DNA of 64,000 nt from Candidatus Defluviibacillus avedoerensis. GTDB taxonomy: Bacteria > Pseudomonadota > Gammaproteobacteria > Burkholderiales > Burkholderiaceae_C. Both the position numbers and the translations under genes were made by a program. Positions 1 through 7,409 of the stretch are shown in pieces. Each line of letters starts with the position of its first letter. The first letter of the stretch is position 1. The stretch covers positions 310,001 to 374,000 of the forward strand of contig JADJBS010000006.1 in NCBI GenBank assembly GCA_016703665.1, in the 5' to 3' direction. Below the pieces are notes generated by a model, which was given only the letters and a program-made list of their open reading frames with translations, did not search any database and was not told the DNA's origin.

Positions 1-1
1 C

Positions 2-265
2 GAAATGGGGGATGCCGCATTTGCTGAACTGGTGATCTGGCAACTCCCACAGGCGTTGAAGGGCAGTACGCATCTTTTCAAGTACCGCCTCGCCTATGTA
101 GCCCAAGGCGAGTGCGTGCTGCGCTACGACAACGAAGCAGGCAAAGGCGACCATCGCCATTGCCTTGGCGCTGAAACCGTTTACGCCTTCAGCAGCCCAC
201 GCACACTCGCGGCTGATTTCTTCCAAGACATTGAAAGGTACCGACATGAACACCTTGACCATTGA
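2..265 (+). CDS. TumE-family (DUF6516) toxin, 5' end probably outside window
   Basis: Putative toxin half of a TumE-type toxin-antitoxin pair. The readable part has the family core: an ELVIWQLP strand, a KYRLAYV segment, then the signature RYDNEAGKGDHRH, ending in DFFQDIERYRHEHL. Family members usually carry about 15-25 more residues before the VIW strand. The frame is still open at base 2, so the ATG at position 5 is probably internal and the true start lies before the window. The stop overlaps the next gene by 20 bases, as expected for translationally coupled TA genes. The family assignment rests on motifs I recognise; the toxic activity is known only for relatives and is not shown here. 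Confidence 0.75.
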   Translation, partial: EMGDAAFAELVIWQLPQALKGSTHLFKYRLAYVAQGECVLRYDNEAGKGDHRHCLGAETVYAFSSPRTLAADFFQDIERYRHEHLDH

Positions 266-590
266 TGTAGCCAGCCTTTCTGATGCGCTCTCTGACGCTG
301 TTCGTGCCATGGAAACAGGAACTGCCAGCACGCCGCGCTATAGCTTTTCGTCCCCTGCTTCCCTCATGCGAACCCTGGGCGGGAAGCGCTTTGAACTGAT
401 TCAAAAATTAGGCGGCGCTGGCCCTGTCACTATCCGTGAGGCGGCAAGACGCGTGGGACGGGATGTGAAGGCAGTGCATGGTGACGTGCAGGCTTTGCTG
501 GCGTGCGGTGTGCTGGAGAAGACTGCCGACGGCAAGATCGAGTTCCCATATGACGCGGTCCACGTGGATTTTCTGCTGAAGGCGGCTTGA
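246..590 (+). CDS. HVO_A0114-family putative DNA-binding protein (antitoxin partner)
   Basis: 114-residue winged-helix-like protein. After a variable N-terminus comes a typical HTH stretch with R-F-E-L-I then VTIREAARRVGRDVKAVHGDV and a C-terminal wing (LEKTADGKIEFPYDAVHVDF). This family is habitually encoded directly downstream of DUF6516/TumE toxins and is presumed to be the antitoxin and autorepressor. I chose ATG 246 because AAAGGTA lies just upstream and the reading overlaps the toxin stop by 20 bases; a longer upstream reading has no family similarity. One base separates its stop from the next gene, so the TIR-like gene is probably co-transcribed. Confidence 0.75.
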   Translation: MNTLTIDVASLSDALSDAVRAMETGTASTPRYSFSSPASLMRTLGGKRFELIQKLGGAGPVTIREAARRVGRDVKAVHGDVQALLACGVLEKTADGKIEFPYDAVHVDFLLKAA

Positions 591-591
591 T

Positions 592-1515
592 ATGACTTGC
601 CCGATTTGCCAAACAGAGCACGCCTCGGTTCAACCCGGCAGCGACGACAAGTACCAGGTACGTTGCCCTCAATGTGGGTCCTTCAAGATTGAATACGAAA
701 CAAAAGTGAATGCTCAAAGAATATTTGATCAATGGCTAGTTTCGGCATGGGTTCGGCAGCATCTGCAAGATGGCATCTTGGACGCTCAGACATTGGAATT
801 TGCGGAGAACTCTCGGCCTCCAAGCATCGAGCAGTGCGCTCTACGAATGCTACGGTACCTCTCACATAGGTTTCCAATGGGACGCGACTTCCAGTTTGGC
901 GAATGGTGGGTGCAGAATTCACCACAGGATTCCGGCAAATTGGTCGCATCCCCACTAAAGGCAATAGGATGGTGTCGAGACCTTGCGGAGGAAGACTATC
1001 TCTTCCATCAAATATTGAAGCACCACTTTGGATGGATCTCATCCATCGGACAGAAGTTTCACCTAGCACCCAATGCCTTGGTTCGCCTTGAGGCCGCGCC
1101 TGACTCTCAAGCGACTATCGGCTTTTGCGCCATGTGGTTCAGCCCAGAAGTCCTACAACTTTGGTCTGACGTCATTGAACCAGCCATCAGAGAAAGCGGC
1201 TACGAACCTCTTCGAATCGACGGCAAAGAGCACAACGGAAAGATCGACGATGAAATCATGGCCTCCATTAGGGCGTCAAAGTTTGTCGTTTCTGACTTCA
1301 CAGGATCGCGCGGCGGCGTCTATTACGAGGCGGGCTTTGCACACGGACTCGGGTTGCCGGTGATCTTCATGTGCCGCGAAGGCGATGCCCTGCACTTTGA
1401 CGTTCGCCAATACAACTGCATCTTTTGGACACCCGAAGAGTTGCCAGAGGCAAGAAGCCGATTGAAAAACAGAATACTTGCAACTTTGGGACAAGGGCCG
1501 TTGAAGACCCAATAG
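592..1515 (+). CDS. Zinc-ribbon plus TIR-like / nucleoside deoxyribosyltransferase-like protein
   Basis: 307-residue protein. The N-terminus is a C4 zinc ribbon (CPIC at 3-6, CPQC at 25-28). The middle (about 40-165) is an unassigned helical region. The C-terminus (about 175-300) matches the nucleoside 2-deoxyribosyltransferase/TIR-like fold: FCAMWFS, then IDDEIMASIRASKFVVSDFTG, then RGGVYYEAGFAHGLG. Glu246 in YYEAGFA sits where the catalytic glutamate of these enzymes lies, so nucleotide or NAD glycosidase activity is plausible. It starts one base after the HTH gene stop. The stretch looks more A+T-rich than the core genes, consistent with transfer. A defence or abortive-infection role is inference from domain type and context; I know no named system with this exact arrangement. 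Confidence 0.65.
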   Translation: MTCPICQTEHASVQPGSDDKYQVRCPQCGSFKIEYETKVNAQRIFDQWLVSAWVRQHLQDGILDAQTLEFAENSRPPSIEQCALRMLRYLSHRFPMGRDFQFGEWWVQNSPQDSGKLVASPLKAIGWCRDLAEEDYLFHQILKHHFGWISSIGQKFHLAPNALVRLEAAPDSQATIGFCAMWFSPEVLQLWSDVIEPAIRESGYEPLRIDGKEHNGKIDDEIMASIRASKFVVSDFTGSRGGVYYEAGFAHGLGLPVIFMCREGDALHFDVRQYNCIFWTPEELPEARSRLKNRILATLGQGPLKTQ

Positions 1516-1518
1516 AAA

Positions 1519-1540
1519 AACGGCACCAAAAGGTGCCGTT
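1519..1540. terminator. Hairpin terminator, diverged copy
   Basis: Nine-base-pair stem AACGGCACC / GGTGCCGTT with an AAAA loop, directly after the stop of the TIR-like gene. Read on the minus strand it is followed by a run of T. It is the counterpart of the glcB terminator at 3513-3538 and belongs to the duplicated glcB tail. Confidence 0.75.
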
Positions 1541-1586
1541 ATCTTAATAAAAACTGCCTTTTCGGCAATACCAATTTACATAGTCA

Positions 1587-1603
1587 GCTATCAACAGAAT
1601 AGC
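1587..1603. repeat. 17-nt dyad GCT-N11-AGC
   Basis: GCTATCAACAGAATAGC, one of six 17-mers in the window that begin GCT and end AGC with an A/T-rich middle. Here it lies between the terminator and the stop of the glcB remnant. Confidence 0.6.
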
Positions 1604-1613
1604 AACCTACCTA

Positions 1614-1796
1614 TCAAGCCGCCTTTACCTTCAAGCGCCAAGCGTGCAGCAGTGGCTCGGTATAGCCGCTGGGTTGCGCCAAGCCCTTGAACACCAGATC
1701 GCTTGCAGCCTGGAACGCAGCGCCTTCCAAATTCGCAGCCATTGGCGTGTAAGCCGCGTCGCCTGCGTTTTGCTTGTCCACGATCTTGCCCATGCC
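1614..1796 (-). pseudogene. glcB 3' remnant (malate synthase G tail)
   Basis: Only the last about 60 residues of malate synthase G remain (VDKQNAGDAAY, GAAFQAASDLVFKGL, then the terminal HAWRLKVKAA), with stop at 1614. Residues match the intact glcB at 3610-5811 at most positions, but codons differ. The upstream part of the gene is missing: at about 1796 the sequence switches to an unrelated gene running the other way. It cannot make enzyme and serves only as a marker of recombination at the glcB end. Confidence 0.85.
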
Positions 1797-2811
1797 TGTG
1801 GCGCTGGATTTGCAGAACACCGATGCCTGGCGCAGCTACTGCAACAACCGTGGCTTGGCCGATACGGACTTGGCGGTGCGCTTGCCACGGCTGGGACTGG
1901 CGGTGCCGGTGGACGGTGCGGTGCAGCCCTTGCTGGCTGCGCTGCTGCTGTTTGCAGACGAGCCGGGCGCGTTGTTAGCCGGGCAGGGTATGCGGGCAGA
2001 TATTCGCGTGTTCCACTACAAGGGCAAGGCGGTGCTGCGTGGCGAGGTGCCCAATTTGTTGCTGCCACCCAAAACCATTACAGGCCCGGCGGTGGAGCAA
2101 ATTGCCAAGGCGCAAGCCTATGTGCTGGAGCGTTTGGCCGTGGGGCTGACGATGGAGGGCTCGGGTTTCAAGACGGGCTACCGCTTCCCGGAGCGGGTGA
2201 TCAAAGAAGCCATTACCAATGCGGTGGTGCACCGCGACTATCGCCTGAACCGCGACATTCACATTCGGATTTTTGATGACCGGGTGGAAGTGGAAAGCCC
2301 AGGGCGCTTGCCCGGCAACTTGACGCCCGCCACCATCGACAAAGCGCGCTCCATGCCGCGCAACAGCCTGCTGGCGCGTAACCTGCGCGAATTTCCGAAC
2401 CCGCCCAATGTGGATGCGGGCGAAGGTGTGCCCATGATGTTTGCGCAGATGGCGCAGGCCAGCCTCTACGAGCCGCTGTACCGCGAGCAACTGGAGGCAG
2501 CAGTGCCGACCTTGGTGGTGACCTTGCTGAACGAAGAGCGCCAACCGCTGTGGGTGCAGGTGAGCGACTGGATTGACCGCAATGGCCCCATTGCCAATGG
2601 CAAGCTGCGCGAGATTTCTGGCATGGAAACGCTAACTGCCTCCAAGCAGCTCAAGCAGTGGGTAACGCAGGGTGTGCTGGTGGCTTTGCCGGCTGCTTCA
2701 CGCCAACAGGCCAGTTACACCAAGCCGGAGCTTGTTGACCAGATGGATTTGACGCGTTCATTATCTTTTGGCTTGGATAATGAAAACGGCAATGAAGAAA
2801 AACCTATGTAA
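1797..2811 (+). pseudogene. 5'-truncated AlbA/RecG-like ATP-binding regulator
   Basis: The reading from the junction onward matches the C-terminal two thirds of proteins that combine an N-terminal Schlafen-AlbA domain, a GHKL-type ATPase (HATPase_c_4) and a terminal winged helix. The ATPase part is clear (VIKEAITNAVVHRDY, then IRIFDDRVEVESPGRLP, then a G-E-G-V-P loop), followed by a wHTH region (GPIANGKLREISGMETLTA). The AlbA domain of about 150 residues is missing. An ATG at 1774 lies within antisense glcB remnant sequence, so any product would start with a few foreign residues. Parent proteins are often found in defence or accessory loci and are thought to regulate transcription. Its 3' end overlaps the first dyad repeat unit (2757-2851). 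Confidence 0.7.
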
Positions 2812-2851
2812 ATCAAAGGGTTGCGGGTGCCGTCATTATCCAAAAATGGAT
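2757..2851. repeat. Dyad repeat unit 1 (operator-like), upstream of DprA-like gene
   Basis: Site A is TTCATTATC, a 10-base spacer and GATAATGAA (2757-2784). Site B starts 75 bases after site A starts: GTCATTATCC, 6 bases, GGAT (2832-2851). The same two sites with the same spacings recur at 3388-3482. The middle of the unit is not conserved. Site A overlaps the end of the ATPase reading; site B overlaps the first codons of the DprA-like gene. Confidence 0.7.
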
Positions 2852-3369
2852 TGATTAAGGGAAAACCCTTGGCTGCAACGCTTTGGCAGTGGGATGGGCC
2901 ACCTGTACTGACTGGCTGCGGGGCGCGGGAGTTGTTGGACTTGGAGTTGACCGCATTCTTTGCGTCGCGCCAATGCCCCGGCAGCGCTATTCGTGCGGCA
3001 ATGGACTGGGCTTTGCAGCAGGCCAGCGCCAAACGGGCTGTAATAAGCGGCTTCCATTCGCCGCTGGAGCAGTCGGTATTAAAAGTTTTAATGGCTGCTG
3101 GTAGCCCAGCAGTGGCGGTGCTGGCCCGCCCGGTAGCAGGAGCCAAACTGCCACCTGAATGGGCGGCGCCGCTAGCAAAGGGGCAGATGGCAGTGGTTAG
3201 CAGCGTAGGTATGGCAGCCCGATTGACGCAGCGGCTTGCCACGGAGCGCAATGAGCTGGTAGCGGAGTTTGCCCAAAGCATTGTGGTGGCCCATGTCAGC
3301 CCTGGCGGTTCGCTGGCAGCGCAGGTTGGCCGCTGGCGGCAAGAGGGTCGGCAGGTGGAGGCATTTTGA
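2827..3369 (+). CDS. DprA/Smf-like DNA-processing family protein (short)
   Basis: 180-residue protein with the Rossmann-like core of the DprA/Smf superfamily: an early F-F-A-S-R-Q-C segment, AVISGFHSPLEQSVLKVL, a central strand AVAVLARPV, then RLATERNELVAEFAQSIVVAHVSPGGSLA. In true DprA the last part, with its R-N and G-S-x-x motifs, contributes to DNA binding. It lacks the N-terminal SAM-like and C-terminal wHTH domains of full DprA, so it belongs to the small paralogues common in accessory and defence regions. GTG 2827 is preferred because AAAGGG lies at a good distance; TTG 2821 is the alternative. It is flanked on both sides by the dyad repeat units. Confidence 0.65.
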   Translation: MPSLSKNGLIKGKPLAATLWQWDGPPVLTGCGARELLDLELTAFFASRQCPGSAIRAAMDWALQQASAKRAVISGFHSPLEQSVLKVLMAAGSPAVAVLARPVAGAKLPPEWAAPLAKGQMAVVSSVGMAARLTQRLATERNELVAEFAQSIVVAHVSPGGSLAAQVGRWRQEGRQVEAF

Positions 3370-3387
3370 GCTACCCAGTTCGGGTAT

Positions 3388-3482
3388 TTCATTATTTTTG
3401 ACTGAAGATAATGAAATCAAAAATCGACTAATTTTGTTTGTTTTCAATGATTTAGGGCTGATGTCATTATCCTTTTCTGGAT
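3388..3482. repeat. Dyad repeat unit 2 (operator-like), downstream of DprA-like gene
   Basis: Site A is TTCATTAT, spacer, GATAATGAA (3388-3415); site B is GTCATTATCC, 6 bases, GGAT (3463-3482). The A-to-B distance is 75 bases, exactly as in unit 1. No gene follows before the glcB terminator, so this unit either marks a cassette boundary or is the promoter region of a gene whose body has been lost. The rest of 3370-3609 holds the two glcB terminators and the 17-nt dyad. Confidence 0.7.
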
Positions 3483-3512
3483 ATCGAACCAGTTTTTTAA
3501 ACTCCAACAGCA

Positions 3513-3538
3513 AAAACGGCACCCAGAGGTGCCGTTTT
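3513..3538 (-). terminator. glcB rho-independent terminator
   Basis: Perfect 11-base-pair stem AAAACGGCACC / GGTGCCGTTTT around a 4-base loop. It has A on one side and T on the other, so it can act in both directions. It lies about 75 bases past the glcB stop. Confidence 0.85.
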
Positions 3539-3548
3539 CTCACTCAAA

Positions 3549-3565
3549 ACTGCCTTTTCGGCAGT
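3549..3565 (-). terminator. Second glcB hairpin
   Basis: Stem ACTGCC / GGCAGT with a 5-base loop. Read on the minus strand it is followed by TTTT, between the glcB stop and the stronger hairpin. The matching arm is imperfect in the duplicated copy near 1552-1568. Confidence 0.6.
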
Positions 3566-3582
3566 ATCAATCTACATAGTCA

Positions 3583-3599
3583 GCTATCAACTAGATAGC
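3583..3599. repeat. 17-nt dyad GCT-N11-AGC
   Basis: GCTATCAACTAGATAGC, with arms GCTATC/GATAGC, just after the glcB stop. It is the best-paired member of the window's 17-mer family. Confidence 0.6.
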
Positions 3600-3609
3600 A
3601 AACCACCTA

Positions 3610-5811
3610 TCACGCTGCCTTGACCTTCAAGCGCCAGGCATGCAGCAGCGGTTCGGTATAGCCGCTGGGCTGGGCCAGACCCTTGAACACCAAATCGCTG
3701 GCCGCTTGGAACGCAGCGCCTTCCAGGTTCGCCGCCATGGGCTTGTAAGCAGCGTCGCCCGCATTTTGCTTGTCCACCACCTTGGCCATGCGCTTCAAGG
3801 TGCTCTTGACCTGCGCCTTCGTTACCACGCCGTGCTGAATCCAGTTGGCCATGTGCTGGCTGCTGATGCGCAGGGTGGCGCGGTCTTCCATCAGGCCCAC
3901 GTTGTGAATGTCTGGCACCTTGGAGCAGCCCACGCCCTGGTCTACCCAACGCACCACATAGCCCAAGATGCCTTGGGCGTTGTTGTCCAGCTCTTGCTGT
4001 TTGTCCGCATCGCTCCACTTGGGATTCTTGACCACGGGGATGGTCAGCAGGCCAGTCAGGATGGCTTCTCGCTCGGCGTCCACATCGGTCTTTTCGAGTT
4101 GCTTTTGAACGGCGAACACATCCACCTGGTGGTAGTGCAGCGCGTGGAGCGTGGCGGCAGTGGGGCTGGGCACCCAGGCGGTGTTGGCACCGGCCTTGGG
4201 GTGGCCGATCTTGGCCTTCAGCATGTCAGCCATCAAATCAGGCATGGCCCACATGCCCTTGCCGATTTGCGCTTTGCCGCGCAGGCCGCATTCCAAGCCA
4301 ATCAGCACATTGCTCTTTTCATAGGCGGCGATCCAGGCGCTGGACTTCATGTCGCCCTTGCGCATCATGGCGCCGGCGTGCATGGCCGTGTGCATCTCGT
4401 CGCCGGTACGGTCGAGGAAGCCAGTATTGATGAAGGCCACGCGGCTCTTGGCGGCGGCAATGCAGGCCTTCAGGTTGACACTGGTGCGGCGCTCTTCGTC
4501 CATGATGCCCAGCTTGACGGTGCTGTCAGGCAAACCCAATACCTTTTCAACGCGGCCAAACAGCTCACCCGCGAAGGCGACTTCGGCAGGGCCGTGCATT
4601 TTGGGTTTGACGATGTAGACGCTGCCACGGCGCGTGTTGCGGATGCCGTTGACAGCGCCATTGCCCTTGAGATCATGCAGTGCAATCGTCGTGGTGATCA
4701 CCGCGTCCAGAATTCCTTCGGGGATTTCTTTGCCTTCCGCGCCCCACAGAATGGCCGGATTGGTCATCAGGTGGCCAACGTTGCGCACAAAGAGGAGGGA
4801 GCGGCCATGCAGGGCCACATCTTCACCGCGTGGCCCGGTGTACTGGCGATCAGGGTTCAGGCCACGTTTGAACGTCTTGCCTCCCTTGGCTACGTCTTCG
4901 GTCAGCGTGCCTTTGAGGATGCCCAGCCAGTTGCTGTAGGCCAGCACCTTGTCAGCGGCATCGACCACGGCCACGGAGTCTTCCAGGTCCAGGATGGTAG
5001 ACAGGGCCGATTCCAGCACCAAGTCAGACACACCAGCTGCGTCGCTTGCGCCAATCGGCGTGCTGCGATTGATGATGATGTCCATGTGCAAGCCATGGTG
5101 TGACAGCAGCACTGACGATGGCGCGGACATTTCGCCCTGGAAGCCAACGAACTGCGCGGGGTTCTTCAGGCCCACGGTGTGGCCGTTCTTGAGCGTGACC
5201 GCCAGCAGGTTGTCGACCACGGCGTAGCCCGTGGAGTCGACGTGTGAACCCTTCTTGAGCGGTACGCAGCGGTCCAGCACATGACGCGCGTAGTCGATGA
5301 CCTTGGCGCCGCGCTTCTCGTTGTAGCCAGGGCCTTTGTCGCAGCCATCAGCCTCAGAGATAGCATCCGTGCCGTACAGCGCGTCATACAGGCTGCCCCA
5401 GCGGGCGTTGGCGGCGTTCAGTGCGTAACGCGCATTGGTGATCGGCACCACCAGTTGTGGGCCAGCTTGCAGGGCCAACTCGGCATCCACATTCTTGGTC
5501 GTCGCTTTGACCTTCTCAGGCACTGGCACCAGGTAACCAATTTTTTCGAGGAACTTGCGGTAGGCCTTCATGCCGCGTGCGCCGGCAATGGGGCCGGGGT
5601 TGGCCTTGTGCCATGCGTCCAGCTCGGTCTGCAGGCGGTCGCGTTCAGCCAGGAGGGCTGCGTTCTTCGGCGCCAGGTCGGTCACGATGTCATTGAAGCC
5701 AGACCAGAACTGCGCGCTTTCCACGCCTGTGCCCGGCAGCACTTGTTGCTCGATGAAGTTGTACAACTCGGTGGCCACCTGTAGCTGGTGGACGGGGGTA
5801 CGTGCGGTCAT
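3610..5811 (-). CDS. glcB: Malate synthase G
   Basis: Condenses glyoxylate with acetyl-CoA to malate; cytoplasmic and monomeric in the G isoform. The 733-residue length fits the family (about 720-730). Landmarks in order: EDSVAVVDAADK (Mg-binding E-D region), GRSLLFVRNVGHLM (glyoxylate-site Arg), LGIMDEERRTSVNLKACI, TGFLDRTGDEMHTAMHAG, and MEDRATLRISSQH near the C-terminus with the catalytic Asp. I chose ATG 5811 because GGAGAG sits 8 bases upstream; a longer in-frame ATG at 5847 has no such site. It starts 44 bases after the stop of a haloacid dehalogenase gene on the same strand, so the two are probably co-transcribed. Two hairpins follow the stop. No sign of damage. Confidence 0.97.
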   Translation of the reverse strand: MTARTPVHQLQVATELYNFIEQQVLPGTGVESAQFWSGFNDIVTDLAPKNAALLAERDRLQTELDAWHKANPGPIAGARGMKAYRKFLEKIGYLVPVPEKVKATTKNVDAELALQAGPQLVVPITNARYALNAANARWGSLYDALYGTDAISEADGCDKGPGYNEKRGAKVIDYARHVLDRCVPLKKGSHVDSTGYAVVDNLLAVTLKNGHTVGLKNPAQFVGFQGEMSAPSSVLLSHHGLHMDIIINRSTPIGASDAAGVSDLVLESALSTILDLEDSVAVVDAADKVLAYSNWLGILKGTLTEDVAKGGKTFKRGLNPDRQYTGPRGEDVALHGRSLLFVRNVGHLMTNPAILWGAEGKEIPEGILDAVITTTIALHDLKGNGAVNGIRNTRRGSVYIVKPKMHGPAEVAFAGELFGRVEKVLGLPDSTVKLGIMDEERRTSVNLKACIAAAKSRVAFINTGFLDRTGDEMHTAMHAGAMMRKGDMKSSAWIAAYEKSNVLIGLECGLRGKAQIGKGMWAMPDLMADMLKAKIGHPKAGANTAWVPSPTAATLHALHYHQVDVFAVQKQLEKTDVDAEREAILTGLLTIPVVKNPKWSDADKQQELDNNAQGILGYVVRWVDQGVGCSKVPDIHNVGLMEDRATLRISSQHMANWIQHGVVTKAQVKSTLKRMAKVVDKQNAGDAAYKPMAANLEGAAFQAASDLVFKGLAQPSGYTEPLLHAWRLKVKAA

Positions 5812-5855
5812 GGGGCTTCTCTCCAAAGTTAAAACTAAAGTCGTCAAAAAAACGA

Positions 5856-6563
5856 TTAAATAAACGAAAGCACATCGCGCAGGCTGCTGCCCGTGCGCGT
5901 TGGCTGTGTGCCCAATTCTTCAAAGGGCATCTGATAACGGTTCACCCACAGGGTGCGGTAGCCAAACCAGGTGGCGGCCAGCGCGTCCCAGGCATTGCTG
6001 CTGACAAACAAAATCTGAGCGGCGGGCAGGCTTGTGGCCTTTTCGCCCAGGGCATAGGCTGCTGCGTGAGTCTTGTATTTTCGTACAACGTCCACGCTGA
6101 TCACATGATCCAGCAAATCACCCAGCGCCGCGCTCTTGACGGCGATGCCCAACATGTCGGGGTCACCATTGCTCAAGATGCCCGTTTGAATGCCTTTGGC
6201 CTTGAGGGCTTGCAATACCTCTTTGTTCTCGGGGAAAGCCGAAAGGTGACGGTATTGGTTCATCAACTGCAACTCGGCAGCCGAGGTTAAATCCAGTTTG
6301 AGCCGTTTGCAGGCGTAGCGCAGGCCTGCACGGGTCAAATCCCAAAACGGCTGATAGTGGGCTCCGTCGTTGCAGGTGGTCACCAGGCGCGTGTATTCGA
6401 TCTGCTTGTCGCGCCACAGCACGCTGAGCGCTTGCCCTTGACCGGGGAACAGCTGCTCAGCTTGCAAAGACACGCTGTACACGTCAAACAGCGTGCCGTA
6501 GGCGTCAAACAGCACCGCCCTCGGTGCAGGAGCGTCAATGTGGACTGCATGTGGAAATTCCAT
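5856..6563 (-). CDS. (S)-2-haloacid dehalogenase type II (HAD superfamily)
   Basis: Hydrolyses L-2-haloacids to D-2-hydroxyacids; haloacetate gives glycolate. The sequence closely follows the biochemically known L-2-haloacid dehalogenases: nucleophile Asp20 in LFDAYGTLFDV, Arg in LWRDKQIEYTRL, SNGDPDM, Lys in VRKYKTHAAAY, and FVSSNAWDALAA with the closing Asp. All catalytic positions I can place are present. 235 residues is the usual size. The start is uncertain: ATG 6563 is used here, with TTG 6581 six codons upstream as the alternative. It lies directly upstream of glcB, so glycolate made here could be oxidised to glyoxylate and then condensed by malate synthase; the glycolate oxidase step is not in the window. 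Confidence 0.9.
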   Translation of the reverse strand: MEFPHAVHIDAPAPRAVLFDAYGTLFDVYSVSLQAEQLFPGQGQALSVLWRDKQIEYTRLVTTCNDGAHYQPFWDLTRAGLRYACKRLKLDLTSAAELQLMNQYRHLSAFPENKEVLQALKAKGIQTGILSNGDPDMLGIAVKSAALGDLLDHVISVDVVRKYKTHAAAYALGEKATSLPAAQILFVSSNAWDALAATWFGYRTLWVNRYQMPFEELGTQPTRTGSSLRDVLSFI

Positions 6564-6644
6564 GCCCGTAATGTATTGCAACCCTCTTTGGCGATCAATT
6601 TCCAGTTGGTCAACTCATTTGCACCCAAAACAGTTGCAATTAAA

Positions 6645-7076
6645 TCAAGCTATGTTGGCCAGGTTCAGAAACGGGTTGACGATACGCAGGCCTCCAATCA
6701 ACTGATGGTGCTGCAAATCTTCGGTGTACAAGGTGTCGCACCCAACTGCTTGGGCGCTGGCAATGATGAGGCTGTCGTACAGACCGTAGGCTGTGCTGGC
6801 CTTCAACGTCAGTGCGGCTTCCAGCAACTCGGTACTGGATTGAACGCGGCACAGGGGGTACATGGCCGCAGCCATGAACTGCTGACATTCATGCGGCGCA
6901 AAACGCTGGGCAAATTTTTTGAGTGCCACATTGGCAAATTCTTGAAGCACCTGATAGCTCACGCAGCCCTGCCCACTGCCCAGGGCAGATTCGATCAGCT
7001 CAATCGCGCGCTGTTTCTTGAATGGCTCGCTGGCAAGTAAGCCATACACAAAAATGTTGGTATCCAAAAAATACAT
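6645..7076 (-). CDS. VapC-type PIN-domain toxin
   Basis: 143-residue PIN-domain ribonuclease. The four acidic active-site positions are visible: Asp5 in FLDTN, Glu46 in LQEFANV, Asp101 in YDSLI and Asp120 in TEDL. Length and layout are typical for VapC. It follows a small antitoxin-like gene by 34 bases. ATG 7076 is the conventional start; TTG 7091 would shorten the gap to 19 bases. There is no clear Shine-Dalgarno at either. Targets of such toxins are usually tRNA or rRNA, but nothing here tells which. Confidence 0.85.
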   Translation of the reverse strand: MYFLDTNIFVYGLLASEPFKKQRAIELIESALGSGQGCVSYQVLQEFANVALKKFAQRFAPHECQQFMAAAMYPLCRVQSSTELLEAALTLKASTAYGLYDSLIIASAQAVGCDTLYTEDLQHHQLIGGLRIVNPFLNLANIA

Positions 7077-7110
7077 GCGGGGCCAGATCAATGCAAGATG
7101 TGGAAGAGGA

Positions 7111-7338
7111 TCAGCGTTCGTTCATCTCGTCACGTGTAAACATGCGTCCCGCATCCACCTGCGCAAACTGCGCCATCACGCCCCGAAACCGATCCACCGC
7201 CGCCACATTGGTCTCAGCGGCAAAGCCTTCTAGCCATTTGCGGAACTCGACATTCAGCGATGTATTGCCTGCGTCGGCGCGGGCGCGGGCACGAGCGATG
7301 AGCTGGTCGTCGGCAGAAAGGGTGATGTTACGGAGCAT
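7111..7338 (-). CDS. Small RHH-like antitoxin of the VapC pair
   Basis: 75-residue protein. MLRNITLSADDQLIARARARA followed by NTSLNVEFRKWLEGF has the pattern of a ribbon-helix-helix DNA-binding unit (short strand, helix, turn, helix). The C-terminal part (RFRGVMAQFAQVD, then FTRDEMNER) would be the toxin-binding tail. Position upstream of the PIN toxin on the same strand supports the antitoxin role and likely autoregulation. Confidence 0.75.
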   Translation of the reverse strand: MLRNITLSADDQLIARARARADAGNTSLNVEFRKWLEGFAAETNVAAVDRFRGVMAQFAQVDAGRMFTRDEMNER

Positions 7339-7409
7339 GTCAAACTGCTGAATGAGTTGAAATCAGTGCACACTATATTGATTCAGTGCGCGCATTTCAA
7401 GCTATTTTG

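Larger units (their letters stand above)
1516..1796. repeat. Diverged direct repeat of the glcB 3' end (copy A)
   Basis: This stretch aligns end to end with 3511-3792: the same terminator hairpin, the same CTGCCTTTTCGGCA element, the same 17-nt dyad and the last about 60 codons of glcB, with many substitutions and small indels. Similarity stops abruptly near 1796, where the truncated ATPase reading begins. Divergence between copies argues that this one came in from a related genome rather than from a recent duplication. Confidence 0.85.
3511..3792. repeat. glcB 3' end direct repeat (copy B, native)
   Basis: Intact partner of the diverged repeat at 1516-1796. It comprises the terminator block plus the last about 60 codons of the functional glcB. 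Together the two copies bracket 1797-3510, which holds the truncated ATPase and the DprA-like gene. Confidence 0.85.

Noticed and set aside
3640..5103. Long open frame of 487 codons on the plus strand
   Set aside because: Fully antisense to glcB, low-complexity His/Gly/Leu-rich content and no family similarity; a mirror of GC-rich codon use.
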